Program-made: the position numbers and the translations under genes
The notes under the pieces: generated by a model
The model's input: only the letters and a program-made list of their open reading frames with translations
Database searches by the model: none
Told to the model about the DNA's origin: nothing
Shown here: piece by piece, positions 26,221 through 37,673 of the stretch
Numbering within the stretch: position 1 is the first letter of the stretch
Layout of the letters: the number at the start of each line of letters is the position of its first letter
NCBI GenBank assembly: GCA_036924285.1
Contig: JAYKYS010000001.1
Location: 39,245,501-39,309,500 of the forward strand
Length of the DNA: 64,000 bases
Source: Asterella californica
Lineage: Eukaryota > Streptophyta > Marchantiopsida > Marchantiales > Aytoniaceae
Direction: 5' to 3'

Positions 26221-28696
26221 AGGTTATAGTGAAAATTCTTTAATCTGCAATCGTGTATAAAAGTATGCAAACAAAAATTCTAATTTTCTTCCTAATGTAT
26301 TTTGAATCTGAAGAAAATATTTCTCTTTTCTCCGAGAAACCTCGAATCTTCATATTAATATTTCTTTTTCAAGACTAATTAGTTTGTTTCGAGATGAATC
26401 ATAACTTATAAAGCTCTTGAATAGCTTTAAGTTTATTCCTTAATTTCACAGATTCCAAGTTAGGATGAAGTCATAGTCACCAAAACTTTTTTCTGCATAA
26501 GGTTAAATTTTTCAATTCTCCGAAAATAACCCGCAAAATTTATCCACTACTCGCAAGTGTTTCCTCATAACGCAAAGAGTGATCCTCTCAAGGCTTTAAT
26601 TTATTTCTCCTTGCTTTCATTGTTGTTTAATGTTTCTTTGAGTAGTATTAATTGATTCCCACAAGAGACATTTTCCCTAACATTCCTTTATAGAAATGTA
26701 CTTTGTAAGTGATCCATACTATAAGATTAAGTGAGATCCAATTAAGATATAAAAAATCAACTTTGTTGATATTTATCAATGACTAGTAACGAACTAAGGT
26801 CCAAGAAAATATATCGATAGAAAATGAGGCAAGGATGGTTATATTTGTAATAAAATGAAGAAGATATGAAATTGGTGAGAAAAGAAAGACTGAATAAAAG
26901 TTAATTTATACATATAAAGGAGTAGCATTGGATTATTGTCATCTACCACGTGGTTAACCAGATGGATTGACATAAAATTAGTGAATCAAACTGGGTCTTT
27001 CTTATGTGGCTCTCATGTAGTATCTTATGAAATCTAATCATATTGATGTTTCGTTGCTTATGAACTAGACGAAAATACTTTCATTGTTAGTATTTTAGAC
27101 AGAAATGATATTGTATATCTAGGAACTGAGAGAATATAAAGACATCTTGTAGTTTTATATATTAGTAATATATTATTTTCCTTAAATTAGAAGTAAAAGT
27201 ATCCTCCAATCATGATTCATCAAATTGATATCATTATACCGAACTCAAAATAGCATGTTATTAAAAATTATCAGTATATATAATTCATTATTATTATTTT
27301 ATGAATTGTATATAAAAATGATAACGTAATATATTCACAAATTAACATAAATATATTCAATTAATGAAAAGATTCAATGGTATCATAACTTGCAATGTTT
27401 ATGTTTTGTTTTCTGAGCTATTTTCGTCGTGGAGTTTTGCTCTTACACGGATTATACCACCATGTGTAGTACCTCACACGCGAGTATCTAGGTCGTCTCT
27501 GAGAACCAAGAGCTCAGGGCTTTCTTTTTTGTACCCGATAGTTACACACAAGTCAACTTCAATCACCGGCCGGGTTTGAACCCCCATCTAGACATGCATA
27601 GAGAAGTCTTGTTGAGACGGATTTTGAGATTTACTCCTATGAAATGACATTTTGTAGTCCATTTTAACTTGGGCGAAGGCGGATTGTCAGAGACAATAAT
27701 ACTAAATTTTACTGCAACCGTGGTATTTATAACAAGAATAGTTTATTTGAGTTGATCATTATCTTTCTTATTCCATTCTTATTTTGCCTTGAAAGATAAG
27801 CGTCTCAAAGTAATGAGCTTTTTGGTATCAAGACTCAAGACAAAAATGATGTTCTTAGAACAAACATTGAGATATGCTCCCAAGAACTGCACCAGAAATA
27901 GCGATAAGATGCTTGAGAGATTGGGCCTATTACACTCCCATCATGTTGTAGCATAAAAGGAAGAGTATGAGATCTCTACGTTCATGTATATGTTTTTTGC
28001 TTGTAAGACTGCGGTTCATATAAGAACAACTCTTTCTTGATAAGAGTGATTCGTCACAATTCACTACATTTATTTACAATAACAAGTTAAAGATTATTCT
28101 ACTCATGACAAAGAATCTAGAGTCATTACAATCTAGTTAAGAAGATCAAGTGGAAATCTTAACATGAAAGGAATTGAAACCAAAAATCCAAAAATCATAT
28201 TTTACTATATATAACTCAAAAGAGAGCAATACATGAGAGGAGAGCAAACGATTAATTGACGAGATAAGTGGAAATCATAACGTGAAAGAAACTAAAAATA
28301 AAAATTCAATAATCATATTTTACTATATGTAAATTTGAAAAGAGCAATACAGGAGAGGAGAGCAAAGGACTACTTGAAGAGATAAAATACTAATTTTTAA
28401 GTTTATTTGGAACTGATAACATATAAATGAAGGGTTTAGGAAAATAAGTTAAAATGTAGTGATTTTCCATTGATTTATTCATTGTGCTTGTTAGATTGAT
28501 AATCAAATATTCCAGAAAATAATTAACATTGTTGAAGAACTTGTGTTCTGTGAAGACAAATTAGTGATGAAATTGCAATCATTGAGTTCGACTATATACT
28601 CAAAAGTATCCAAACGTATGCGCAAGATAAGTGTTTGCTCAAGTAACGTGGGGTGATCAAAGAAGACTAAGAAGATCAGTTGGATCAGAATCTCGT

Positions 28697-30025
28697 TGTC
28701 GAGTTGAGAGTTTTCCTGGGAAGGGCGGAACCTTCTGGCTGTGATATGACCTTGAAGGCTACGCTCGGTCTACTCAGAGAAGTGTTGGACTTCAGGCTAT
28801 GGTTGCTTACTATACAGAGGTAGGGTTCAGGTCATAAAGGACACTATAGACACTCACTCAGGTCGAATGGACCCTCCAGTATGATCAGGAAGCGAAGATC
28901 AGATCATACTAGCAGTAATAAGGTCAGACAGCGAACTTTAACGGTCCAGAATCAGAAACATACGATGGTTCAGACTTCAGAACTCCTCCTACATGTAAAT
29001 GAGGCCCTACTGACCATACACACGAAGTTTCAGCTTGAGATCAAATCAGAGTGTCGAGATATGGGCAGAAACGTTCTGAGCAAAGAAATTACGGCAATTT
29101 CTGATACCCAGACAGCTATTTCGACCTAGAACAGAGAATTGGCTCGATCACTTTCGAAGATTCTTACAGGATTTGCAGTAAACAGCTTGCTGAACACTCC
29201 TGTGAAGTTGGGCCTCCTGATTGTACACAGAACTCCAGATCTCGCTCTCTGAAGTTGGTGCTCTAGATTGAGAGCTTTTCGGACCCCCTCTGCTTCAGCG
29301 GTCGCCCTGAATTACTCACAATTTCAATTGACATGAAAATTTGGGGACAGTCGTAGCCCTGCTGCCAATGAACGAGACCTCGAAGGTTTGAAGCGATTTT
29401 CTCAAATCTACTGCGATTGACACCGAAAACCCCAAAATCAACAGAAGTGCTGCAATTCTGGCACAAATCGAACTTCAATCAGCCATAACTCCTTCTTTAT
29501 TGCTCCAAATCGATCAAAAATTTCGCTGACAGTGCTTGGCACGACGAACCCTATCTCCCTGTGCTCTCAGATTTCGAAGATCCCTCTCCAAATGCTCGAA
29601 CTCCTCTTAAGACCCCTACTACTAAGTTTAGCGGTACACTAAAGACAAAATTGGACCAATGAGAGTTCATAGCTTCACTCCCTTGTCCTTTTGTGTCCCA
29701 AAACCACGTGGTGACTTGAATTTGCACATAGGCTACCACGTCAAGCCCCTAAAGTGCCAGCATAGACCCTAAACTACATGCGAAGACATGTAAAACGACG
29801 CGTAATCCCGAAAGAGAACCTAACCTCGCTAAGAAGCATGCATGGGCGACACGTAATTACAACCCATGAGCTTAAGTCCATCTACATGGTAATCAACCTA
29901 CTAAGACTCAAAATATATAACATCCTCTAGTGTCGACTTCTCTGAGGTCCTAATTTCACTCAGAGAGACTAACGCTTGACAGAGAGGTGAATTATTTACA
30001 CTGTGAAATGATTCACATCACGACA
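28697..30025 (-). repeat. 3' LTR of the gypsy element
   Basis: The left-hand copy is the 3' LTR because the element is on the minus strand. It has the same length as the partner, no indels, 7 substitutions by eye (5 transitions, 2 transversions), and TG...CA ends. It carries 62-82-codon open frames that are chance. Confidence 0.95.
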
Positions 30026-30037
30026 TCCACCCCCTCC
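30026..30037 (-). other. Polypurine tract of the gypsy element
   Basis: The minus strand reads GGAGGGGGTGGA directly before the 3' LTR. This is the expected place and composition for the plus-strand DNA primer. Confidence 0.85.
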
Positions 30038-30071
30038 AAACCTGCACATCCTCCGGCATGTGCCAACCTCT

Positions 30072-31526
30072 TCATTCTTCGGTTTGTTCTTCATCAGCAT
30101 CGTTCTCCTCTGCCTCAGCCTCTTCAGTAGCCGAGTCGTCTTCATCTCTTGGCATTCTCTGCTCAGACTCCAAGAAACTGAACAAATCTACTGATCCTCC
30201 ACGTTGTTTGAACAACTTCACTCGTTTGCCAGCCACAGATAGTTTCAAAGGAGTACCATCCAGCTCACGTAAACTATAAGTGGCATTCTCATAAACATCT
30301 AACACAACATAAGGCCCGAACCATCTTCGCGAGAACTTACGAAGTGTAGAATGCTGGTTCTCCAGCGTGCTATCATGCACCAGAACCCAATCACCAACAC
30401 GTATTGGCTTTGGTCGTAGTCGGTGAGTCTTGTCGAAACGCTCTTTGTTTCTGACTCGAGCCACCTTCAGTTTCTCTTGCGCCTCAGCAAGATCCTCCTC
30501 CCTTCGCTCCAACTGCCTAGTTCGTAAAGCAAGGAGTGAAGTATGATCTATACCATCTTCCCACGGTAGCGTAGCCCACGTAGGAAAGTCCTCCTCAGCA
30601 GGCATGATCGGTTTCTGCCCCAGCATAAGCTCAACTGGCATATAGCCAGTCGTGGTACAGTGTGTAGTTCTATCAGCCCATAAAGCAAATGGAAGTAGTC
30701 TCGGCCATTCTCTAGGCCTACCATCACATGCTTTTACCAAAGCATGAACAATAGAAGGGTGTCCTCGCTCGCTCTTATCAATGCCTTCTGGATTCATGGC
30801 AGTAGTAAGCCGAAGCTTTACTCCATAGCGAGCAAAGAACTCCTTCGCTTCTGCACCTCTCAACTCGCCCCTATCTGCTCGTAGTCTTCCAACAGATCCA
30901 TAACGACAGATGATATCTTCAAGCATGAATCTACATATGTTCTCTGTAGTCTTCGTCCGTAGTGCTCGTCCCTCCACGTAGTTAGAGAGATCTTCTCGAG
31001 CTAACACCAAGTAGCGCATCCCCCACAGTCCCGGCGGCATCATCACAAGATCAAGGACCCACGAAAAATGAATACTAGGTGGGTAGGTAGGTATAAGTCC
31101 ATCTCTGTAACGGACTTTAGAGTAGAACTGGCAGTGCAGACACGACCCAACAAAATCCACTACGTCTTGATACAAACCCTTCCACCAGTATCGCTCCTTC
31201 ATCTTCGTGTATGTAGCCCAAACTCCACGGTGTCCAGCCCACAAGGTGTCATGAAACTCCTTCAGCAGATTCAGCTTCGTCGGTTGATCATCCACCACTC
31301 TAGCCAGCATCCCATCTCTTCTCTTCGGACGTTTTCATAGATAACCTTCACGTAGAAGGTAACTGTACGCTTTTCTTCTAATCTCCTTAAACTCTGCATC
31401 ACTCCAACCCTCTCGTCTGCATAATAAACTCAGATAGTATCCGATATCGCGGAACTTCTCGTGTAGAACTCCTCGTAGAACGGCAGTGGTTCCAAGTCTG
31501 AAGTCTGTTGACCAACTTGGCACCAA
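30072..31526 (-). pseudogene. Gypsy integrase, interrupted by a stop
   Basis: The frame from 31526 runs RDIGYYLSLLCRREGW to an in-frame TGA at 31335-31337, then continues open to 30072 (412 codons from the next ATG at 31310). In that last part the zinc-binding His20, His27, Cys57 and Cys60 are in order. The catalytic core has Asp87 (VLDLVMMP), Asp146 (RADRGE) and Glu181 (KSERGH). The GPY/F module reads RRWFGPYVVLDVYE, and the tail is acidic (DEDDSATEEAEAEEND). The integrase frame differs from the RT-RNase H frame, which stops at 31430, about 100 nt after the two frames begin to overlap. The frame change plus the TGA, in an element otherwise so young, suggest recent disabling mutations. Confidence 0.9.
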
Positions 31527-33670
31527 ACGTCTCTCTTCTCTTCATCTTCAACTTCTACAAACATCTCTTCTTCATCTGTATAACGAGCCCTAGATAACAT
31601 GTCTGCAACAGGATTATCCTTTCCTGCTATATGCTTCAGCTCAGGGTTCATACTCCGGATATAAGCAATCCATCGTAGCATTGCTATGTCTGGAGTATTA
31701 CAGTTTGCTATCATACCTAGCAAAGGCAAACAATCTGTTTCTACTATCACACGGGTACCTATCAAGAACTCTCGATCTACCTTCATAGCAGTAACAGCTC
31801 CCCACAACTCACGCTTCACTTGAGGATAGTTACGTTGTCTATCTGTTAAGATCCGAGCTCCAAACCTTGAAACAAACCGCACGCCTTCTGCATCTTCTTG
31901 ACCGACTGCCCATCCAATCGCCTTTGGACTCGTGTCAACAGTCAGTATGATAGGTCTTCCGCTCTCGTAGTTAAGTCTCCTTAGTACAGGTGGAGACTTC
32001 AAAATCTCTTTCAGCTGCTCCATCGTCTCGTGATGTTCTCGCTGCCAAGTAAACCTCTTCCCTTTTCTCAGAAGTGCATACAGAGGCCCGGCAATGTGTG
32101 CATAATGAGGAATACTCACACGAAAGAACACACAAGCTCCTAAGAATCGTCGAACCTCAGTGATATTGGTACAGTCTGCTATCCTTGCTATAGCATCCAC
32201 CTTCTCTGGGTTCGGCCGTCTTCCAAAAGTACCGCATAAATGACCCACCACCACGATCTCTGACATTCCAAACCGAGATTTGGTACCTGACAGAGTGAGG
32301 TGTACCTCTTCCAAGCGCATCAGAATCTTCTCCACATCTCGGATGTGGTCTGCAACGAACTTTCTGCAACCATCAGCAGTCATGGTCTCGTCCGTGTCCT
32401 CCACCGGACAGCCTTTCATGGGGATATCATCAAGAAATGGGATAGTAACCTCAGGTACAAACTCTTGTAACACCTTATGCATCGCGTTTTGCATATGAGC
32501 TACTGAGTTTGTCGCACCCTGAGGAAGAGTACACATCCGCATCAACCCCAAAGGTGTACGCATGGTAGTCAAGTCTCTACTCTCCAAAGCAAGCTGAAAC
32601 TGATCGTAACCTGAAAACAGATCTCCAATAGAATAGATAGATCTTCCAGCAAATGCCTCGGCTACTTCATGAACCACAGGTCCTGTTCCAACATTTCGAA
32701 TCGTGATGTTGTTGGCAGGCTGCAAGTCTTGGATGAAGCGTAAAGCTCCTGTCTTCTTAGGTACTGTGAACCATCGGCTAGAGTACGGAGCCATAGATGG
32801 TTCAAGAATACCCATCTGCATCCTCTCCTTCAGTAACTCAATCATCTTCGGTAGCAAGGCACGAGAGACTGGAATCGGCTTCAAGTCCCAAGGTACGTGA
32901 GGAACAGTGAAGATAACCATCGGAGCTATCACACTAGGATCCACACAACCAATCTCCTCAGCTGAGAAAGAAAATGCCTTACCATGGCTAACTATCATCT
33001 GCTCAAAAGCTCGTTTCTCCTCTTCAGTCAAGAAGCCACCCCCTCCTATCTGGAGCTGCTCGAGTGTCTCTTGAGTAAACTCGTGTCCTATCTGTTTAGG
33101 ATCTCTCAGTACAGGCTCAGTGGCCGCTAACTCCATCTGCTGTCGTGAATTAACAGGTAACTGGGTCGCCACTGGTTTCACCTTCTTCGCTACAGTTTTG
33201 TATTTGGTGTGAACCTCTGCTTCTTCACGAGAGCCACACCAGCAGATTGCATCCTTCCATCCACTCTCCAGTCTCGGATGAGGACGAGATTGCAAGCACG
33301 AGGCAATCTCCTCATAGACCTTACGAGAGTGGATAGGGATCACCACCCTTCCTCCCATCTGCTCCATCAACCTATCTACATCATCCAGCCAACGAACAAA
33401 AGACTGTACACCTACAAACTCCTCGTAAACACCAGAAATCATCTCACCTTCGCTCAGAACTCCTGTACAGTGCAGATTTTCTGCATACTTCTTCATTTGT
33501 CTTCTACCCTTCTCAGTCAAATCCTCTACTCGCGTGAATTCACTCCAATCATCAGAACTGAAAGCCATCAAACCAGATTTCCAACTATGTACAGTGTAGC
33601 TATTTTCAGAATCTTGAGCAACCTCTTCATCAGTCTGCTGTGACCCCACAGGCTGCTCAAGCGGGATCAT
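31430..33670 (-). CDS. Gypsy reverse transcriptase-RNase H
   Basis: This frame has 746 codons from the first ATG, though the real product is probably made by frameshift from gag. RT motifs are WFTVPKKTGALRFIQDLQPAN, the DLFSGYDQFQLAL block, LPQGATNSVAHMQ and the catalytic FLDDIP with Asp414 and Asp415; most plant gypsy elements have Y(V/I)DD here. The connection region leads into RNase H (LTVDTSPKAIGWAVG, Asp579; the acidic residue in VKRELWG; ETDCLPLLG; KDNPVADMLSRA). No stop interrupts these domains. The N-terminal 180 residues, before the RT, have no motif I recognise. The pol frame is -1 to gag and overlaps it by about 31 nt (33706-33736). Confidence 0.95.
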   Translation of the reverse strand: MIPLEQPVGSQQTDEEVAQDSENSYTVHSWKSGLMAFSSDDWSEFTRVEDLTEKGRRQMKKYAENLHCTGVLSEGEMISGVYEEFVGVQSFVRWLDDVDRLMEQMGGRVVIPIHSRKVYEEIASCLQSRPHPRLESGWKDAICWCGSREEAEVHTKYKTVAKKVKPVATQLPVNSRQQMELAATEPVLRDPKQIGHEFTQETLEQLQIGGGGFLTEEEKRAFEQMIVSHGKAFSFSAEEIGCVDPSVIAPMVIFTVPHVPWDLKPIPVSRALLPKMIELLKERMQMGILEPSMAPYSSRWFTVPKKTGALRFIQDLQPANNITIRNVGTGPVVHEVAEAFAGRSIYSIGDLFSGYDQFQLALESRDLTTMRTPLGLMRMCTLPQGATNSVAHMQNAMHKVLQEFVPEVTIPFLDDIPMKGCPVEDTDETMTADGCRKFVADHIRDVEKILMRLEEVHLTLSGTKSRFGMSEIVVVGHLCGTFGRRPNPEKVDAIARIADCTNITEVRRFLGACVFFRVSIPHYAHIAGPLYALLRKGKRFTWQREHHETMEQLKEILKSPPVLRRLNYESGRPIILTVDTSPKAIGWAVGQEDAEGVRFVSRFGARILTDRQRNYPQVKRELWGAVTAMKVDREFLIGTRVIVETDCLPLLGMIANCNTPDIAMLRWIAYIRSMNPELKHIAGKDNPVADMLSRARYTDEEEMFVEVEDEEKRDVWCQVGQQTSDLEPLPFYEEFYTRSSAISDTI

Positions 33671-33705
33671 AGTAGTATCAGATCCATCACTCTTGATATC
33701 CCGTC

Positions 33706-36270
33706 CTACAAGAGTGGTTTCAGAAAATCCTTGCTCCTACAGATAGGAGAATCTCTCAAAGTCTGTCTATTTCGTTCGTGGTTCGAACGAACGGTCAAAA
33801 ACTGCACAGAACGTCTATCATCTAGACTACGGATCCTAGCATAGTGAGATCCGTCATCCATCACCTTCGTCTCCATTCGAACTGCAGTAATATAAGGCTG
33901 ACCAAGAATTACAGGATACGAAGCAGAAGACTGCACGAAGAAGTGCTGATCTACCTCCACATCACCCAGTTTCACTCTCACGTTGGGACAAGCGCCATAT
34001 AACTCACCCTTCTGGTTGTTTGCAGCTCGTAGCACCCAACCATGGTTTAGTTCGATAGGCCATTGTCCCCTCTCGTACACTTCTCGTGACATGATGTTGA
34101 TCTCTGAACCGTGATCAACCAAAGCAGCAACAGGTTCAAGACTTCCAAGACGAACTCGTGTAGCAGTCGTAGCACGAGCCCAGTGTCTCTTCCTGAAGTC
34201 ACTATCAGCAGCTGGACTCTCATCGCCAACTTCATCATCATCGAATTCAGCAGTATTGGTACCAGCAACCAACGCTTCTTGCTGGTACTCTGTATCATCA
34301 ACCTCTTGAAAATGCACCTTGCCGAATTCTGCATCATTCACAGAAGCTCCTATAACATCTATCATCTGACTTTCTACTTGTTCAGACATCACCTGTCTCT
34401 TCCGCTTGATGATGTCGATGATCAGCTCGTGAAACTCCCTCTTCGCAATACCAAGAACTTCCCGAAGAGAAAACTCGATTCGCGCGTCAAGTATTCTCTG
34501 CTCCAAGATGCTCTTGAGATCAGTTGAAGTCTCAATATCAGCCGCCAACTTGTAAGCCGGTCCCTTCCCTTTCTCTTGGGCAGTGAACCGTCTACCAGCA
34601 GTCGTTGGCTCCTGTTGGGATCTCTGCACGTCCTCCATCGGACCCGGTGCAGGTGGAGGAGTTGCAGAAGTAGATGGGACGTCTTCTGGAGAGGCTGCTC
34701 GCCTCCTTGTGACCCTCCGTCTATCTCCAGTCTCCTCTGGAACTCCAGTATCAAATTCAGAGGCTTCTCGCCGCCTCTTCTCCTCCACAGAAGCATCTTG
34801 CCAGTGAACGTGTCTATCCACGTCCAAGAATGCTTTGATAGACGCAGCGTCAACAGGATCACCCCACCCTGTGACCCTACGGATAGTTTCTGCTCCTCTC
34901 TTCAGTACTTCAGAAGGAACTTGAACAGGTTTCTTCTCAGTAGTCCTATCTAGCAACGTAGGACTAGAAGAAACTTCAATGTGACCGGCATATACATCAG
35001 GATTTACCGGTGGTGCCATCAATGCATGTACAGTTGCAGCAGGTATAATCTGAGGTAGACTCCTCATGCCTCCTCGTCCAAACTGCGTGCTTAACGGCTC
35101 TCCAGTAGAAGAAAGGTGCAGCCTACCGTTTTGATAGCGAACCACACCATCTCGCAGAGCAGCCGTGAGTTCTTGACAGTCCCCTCGAAAATGATCTTGA
35201 CTGTCACACCAGATACATCTACGAACAGGAGCACCTCCTGGACGTGCAGCAGCAGACGCCGGCGGCTGCTCTCTCTGCAGACCAGCTAACTCCACCTTCA
35301 GTTCTCTCATCTGCCGAATCAGGTCTTCGATCTGGTTCTGCTGTCCATGGTTCTCTGCAGGTCTCTGAACCGGTGCCCTTTGTGCAGGAACTGGCACCAC
35401 TGGCATCAAAGGAACAGCAGCAGGGACAACAGGTCTAGGAGCCGGAGCAAGAGCCGGAGCAAGAGCCGGAGGTTGCTGTACTTGAGGAGCAGTGCGAGGT
35501 TGAGCGGTTACTTCTGCAAGCGGACGTCCTCCCACAGCCACTCTTCCTCGCCTTTGTCTCGTCAATACAGCAACAGCATCCTCAACTCTCCCCCAATCAG
35601 TAGTAACTCCTCCTTCAGCCGATCGGTCAGCCAACATAAAGCATAACCGATCTGCCGTAGCATCATCGGTAGCTTGCAAAAAAAGCTCGGTTTTCCTAGC
35701 ATCTAAGGTTATCCTCTCAAGAGTTGAGAGTTGTCGGTATCTCCGATCAAACTCTCTCAGCATCTCATTCAGGTTCATCATACGACCAGGTTGCTGCTCA
35801 ACCCAGTCCAGAAACGTTCTTCTAGTGACTCTCTCTGAATCTTCTTCGAGAAACTCCTCTCGAAGAGATCGTTCGAAACTCATCCAGACACCTAGATTTC
35901 TTCTCTGTACATCCCTAACCTGGTCCCGCAACTCAGGGATTACAGCTAACTCGAAACTCCCTATCATCTCAACATCAGTAACTCTAACTAGTTCCATCTC
36001 TCCTCTGTATTCACGCAGATATCTAGAAATATCTCTACCTTCAAATCTACCGCATCTATTCACAATTGCTTGCAAAGCCTTGGTAGACTTCAACTCACCC
36101 CCTCCTATGATCGGATGTTGTTGGACCAGGGCCGCAAGTGTCTTCAGAATCTCAGCCGTATCCAGACCAGGTGCAGATGTCGCTGTAGCCGTTGGGGCTA
36201 CAGAAGGAGCTGCAGTAGACGTAGATGCAGCAGGCGTAAAAGTAGCAGCAGCAGCACTCTTGCGATCCAT
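33706..36270 (-). CDS. Gypsy gag with zinc knuckle and aspartic protease
   Basis: The ATG at 36270 (854 residues) is chosen; an upstream in-frame TTG is not a likely start. After an Ala/Thr-rich N-terminus come the capsid-like helical region (GRDISRYLREY..MELV) and a Pro/Ala-rich stretch. A CCHC zinc knuckle (CIWCDSQDHFRGDC) lies at about residues 352-365. A charged region follows, then a retropepsin-like domain with ALVDHGSEINIMS (catalytic Asp719; DHG instead of the usual DTG/DSG) and VILGQPYI. Having protease at the gag end means gag and protease share one frame, with pol reached by -1 shifting or present as a separate frame. The frame is fully open. Confidence 0.9.
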   Translation of the reverse strand: MDRKSAAAATFTPAASTSTAAPSVAPTATATSAPGLDTAEILKTLAALVQQHPIIGGGELKSTKALQAIVNRCGRFEGRDISRYLREYRGEMELVRVTDVEMIGSFELAVIPELRDQVRDVQRRNLGVWMSFERSLREEFLEEDSERVTRRTFLDWVEQQPGRMMNLNEMLREFDRRYRQLSTLERITLDARKTELFLQATDDATADRLCFMLADRSAEGGVTTDWGRVEDAVAVLTRQRRGRVAVGGRPLAEVTAQPRTAPQVQQPPALAPALAPAPRPVVPAAVPLMPVVPVPAQRAPVQRPAENHGQQNQIEDLIRQMRELKVELAGLQREQPPASAAARPGGAPVRRCIWCDSQDHFRGDCQELTAALRDGVVRYQNGRLHLSSTGEPLSTQFGRGGMRSLPQIIPAATVHALMAPPVNPDVYAGHIEVSSSPTLLDRTTEKKPVQVPSEVLKRGAETIRRVTGWGDPVDAASIKAFLDVDRHVHWQDASVEEKRRREASEFDTGVPEETGDRRRVTRRRAASPEDVPSTSATPPPAPGPMEDVQRSQQEPTTAGRRFTAQEKGKGPAYKLAADIETSTDLKSILEQRILDARIEFSLREVLGIAKREFHELIIDIIKRKRQVMSEQVESQMIDVIGASVNDAEFGKVHFQEVDDTEYQQEALVAGTNTAEFDDDEVGDESPAADSDFRKRHWARATTATRVRLGSLEPVAALVDHGSEINIMSREVYERGQWPIELNHGWVLRAANNQKGELYGACPNVRVKLGDVEVDQHFFVQSSASYPVILGQPYITAVRMETKVMDDGSHYARIRSLDDRRSVQFLTVRSNHERNRQTLRDSPICRSKDFLKPLL

Positions 36271-36319
36271 CTCTTCTCCTTGTAGTGAACTCAACCTTCT
36301 CAATCAATCACCCCAAGAG

Positions 36320-36337
36320 CTCTCAGTGGAAGCACCA
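36320..36337 (-). other. Candidate tRNA primer-binding site
   Basis: Three bases inside the 5' LTR the minus strand reads TGGTGCTTCCACTGAGAG. TGG at this position matches the CCA end of a tRNA, but I could not assign the tRNA. Confidence 0.6.
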
Positions 36338-36340
36338 GAA

Positions 36341-37669
36341 TGTCGAGTTGAGAGTTTTCCTGGGAAGGGCGGAACCTTCTGGCTGTGATATGACCTTGAA
36401 GGCTACGCTCGGTCTACTCAGAGAAGTGTTGGACTTCAGGCTATGGTTGCTTACTATACAGAGGTAGGGTTCAGGTCATAAAGGACACTATAGACACTCA
36501 CTCAGGTCGAATGGACCCTCCAGTATGTTCAGGAAGCGAAGATCAGATCAGACTAGCAGTAATAAGGTCAGACAGTGAACTTTAACGGTCCAGAATCAGA
36601 AACATACGATGGTTCAGACTTCAGAACTCCTCCTACATGTAAATGAGGCCCTACTGACCATACACACGAAGTTTCAGCTTGAGATCAAATCAGAGTGTCG
36701 AGATATGGGCAGAAACGTTCTGAGCAAAGAAATTACGGCAATTTCTGGTACCCAGACAGCTATTTCGACCTAGAACAGAGAATTGGCTCGATCACTTTCG
36801 AAGATTCTTACAGGATTTGCAGTAAACAGCTTGCTGAACACTCCTGTGAAGTTGGGCCTCCTGATTGTACACAGAACTCCAGATCTCGCTCTCTGAAGTT
36901 GGTGCTCTAGATTGAGAGCTTTTCGGACCCCCTTTGCTTCAGCGGTCGCCCTGAATTACTCACAATTTCAATTGACATGAAAATTTGGGGACAGTCGTAG
37001 CCCTGCTGCCAATGAACGAGACCTCGAAGGTTTGAAGCGATTTTCTCAAATCTACTGCGATTGACACCGAAAACCCCAAAATCAACAGAAGTGCTGCAAT
37101 TCTGGCACAAATCGAACTTCAATCAGCCATAACTCCTTCTTTATTGCTCCAAATCGATCAAAAATTTCGCTGACAGTGCTTGGCACGACGAACCTTATCT
37201 CCCTGTGCTCTCAGATTTCGAAGATCCCTCTCCAAATGCTCGAACTCCTCTTAAGACCCCTACTACTAAGTTTAGCGGTACACTAAAGACAAAATTGGAC
37301 CAATGAGAGTTCATAGCTTCACTCCCTTGTCCTTTTGTGTCCCAAAACCACGTGGTGACTTGAATTTGCACATAGGCTACCACGTCAAGCCCCTAAAGTG
37401 CCAGCATAGACCCTAAACTACATGCGAAGACATGTAAAACGACGCGTAATCCCGAAAGAGAACCTAACCTCGCTAAGAAGCATGCATGGACGACACGTAA
37501 TTACAACCCATGAGCTTAAGTCCATCTACATGGTAATCAACCTACTAAGACTCAAAATATATAACATCCTCTAGTGTCGACTTCTCTGAGGTCCTAATTT
37601 CACTCAGAGAGACTAACGCTTGACAGAGAGGTGAATTATTTACACTGTGAAATGATTCACATCACGACA
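36341..37669 (-). repeat. 5' LTR of the gypsy element
   Basis: The right-hand copy is 1329 bp with TG...CA ends. It is followed by TCGT (37670-37673), matching the four bases before the other LTR. On the minus strand a TATATATT word lies about 105 nt from the LTR start and could serve as a TATA box. Confidence 0.95.
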
Positions 37670-37673
37670 TCGT

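Larger units (their letters stand above)
22509..28696. other. AT-rich transposon graveyard left of the gypsy element
   Basis: No intact gene. Contents, listed separately, are a direct repeat at 23.7-23.85 kb, a polypurine run, a GAGCGACCGAGG-type repeat at 24.03-24.24 kb and a cluster of ACATGTCA words at 25.65-26.2 kb. Two copies of TTTCTCACACCTTTCC occur at about 24.69 and 24.73 kb. The rest is AT-rich DNA with many stops in all frames. Confidence 0.55.
28697..37669 (-). mobile_element. Nearly complete Ty3/gypsy LTR retrotransposon, 8973 bp
   Basis: Two 1329 bp LTRs (28697-30025 and 36341-37669) start TG and end CA and flank a 6315 bp interior coding gag-protease, reverse transcriptase-RNase H and integrase, all minus strand. 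The gene order RT-RH-IN makes it Ty3/gypsy. TCGT at 28693-28696 and at 37670-37673 is a 4-bp target duplication. I count 7 differences between the LTRs (about 0.5 percent), so insertion was recent. The pol frame has a frame change and a stop before integrase, so this copy is probably not autonomous. No chromodomain is visible after the GPY/F module. Confidence 0.95.

Noticed and set aside
27545..27585. B-box-like GGGTTTGAACCCCC, possible tRNA
   Set aside because: No A box at tRNA spacing on either strand and no cloverleaf arms.
29263..29739. 62- and 71-codon frames repeated at 36907-37383
   Set aside because: They lie inside the two LTRs and are duplicated only because the LTRs are; no coding features.
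33209..33643. 144-codon plus-strand frame
   Set aside because: Antisense shadow of the gypsy pol frame; no domain of its own.
34111..36388. Several plus-strand frames, up to 187 codons
   Set aside because: Antisense shadows of gag; compositions mirror the gag codons.
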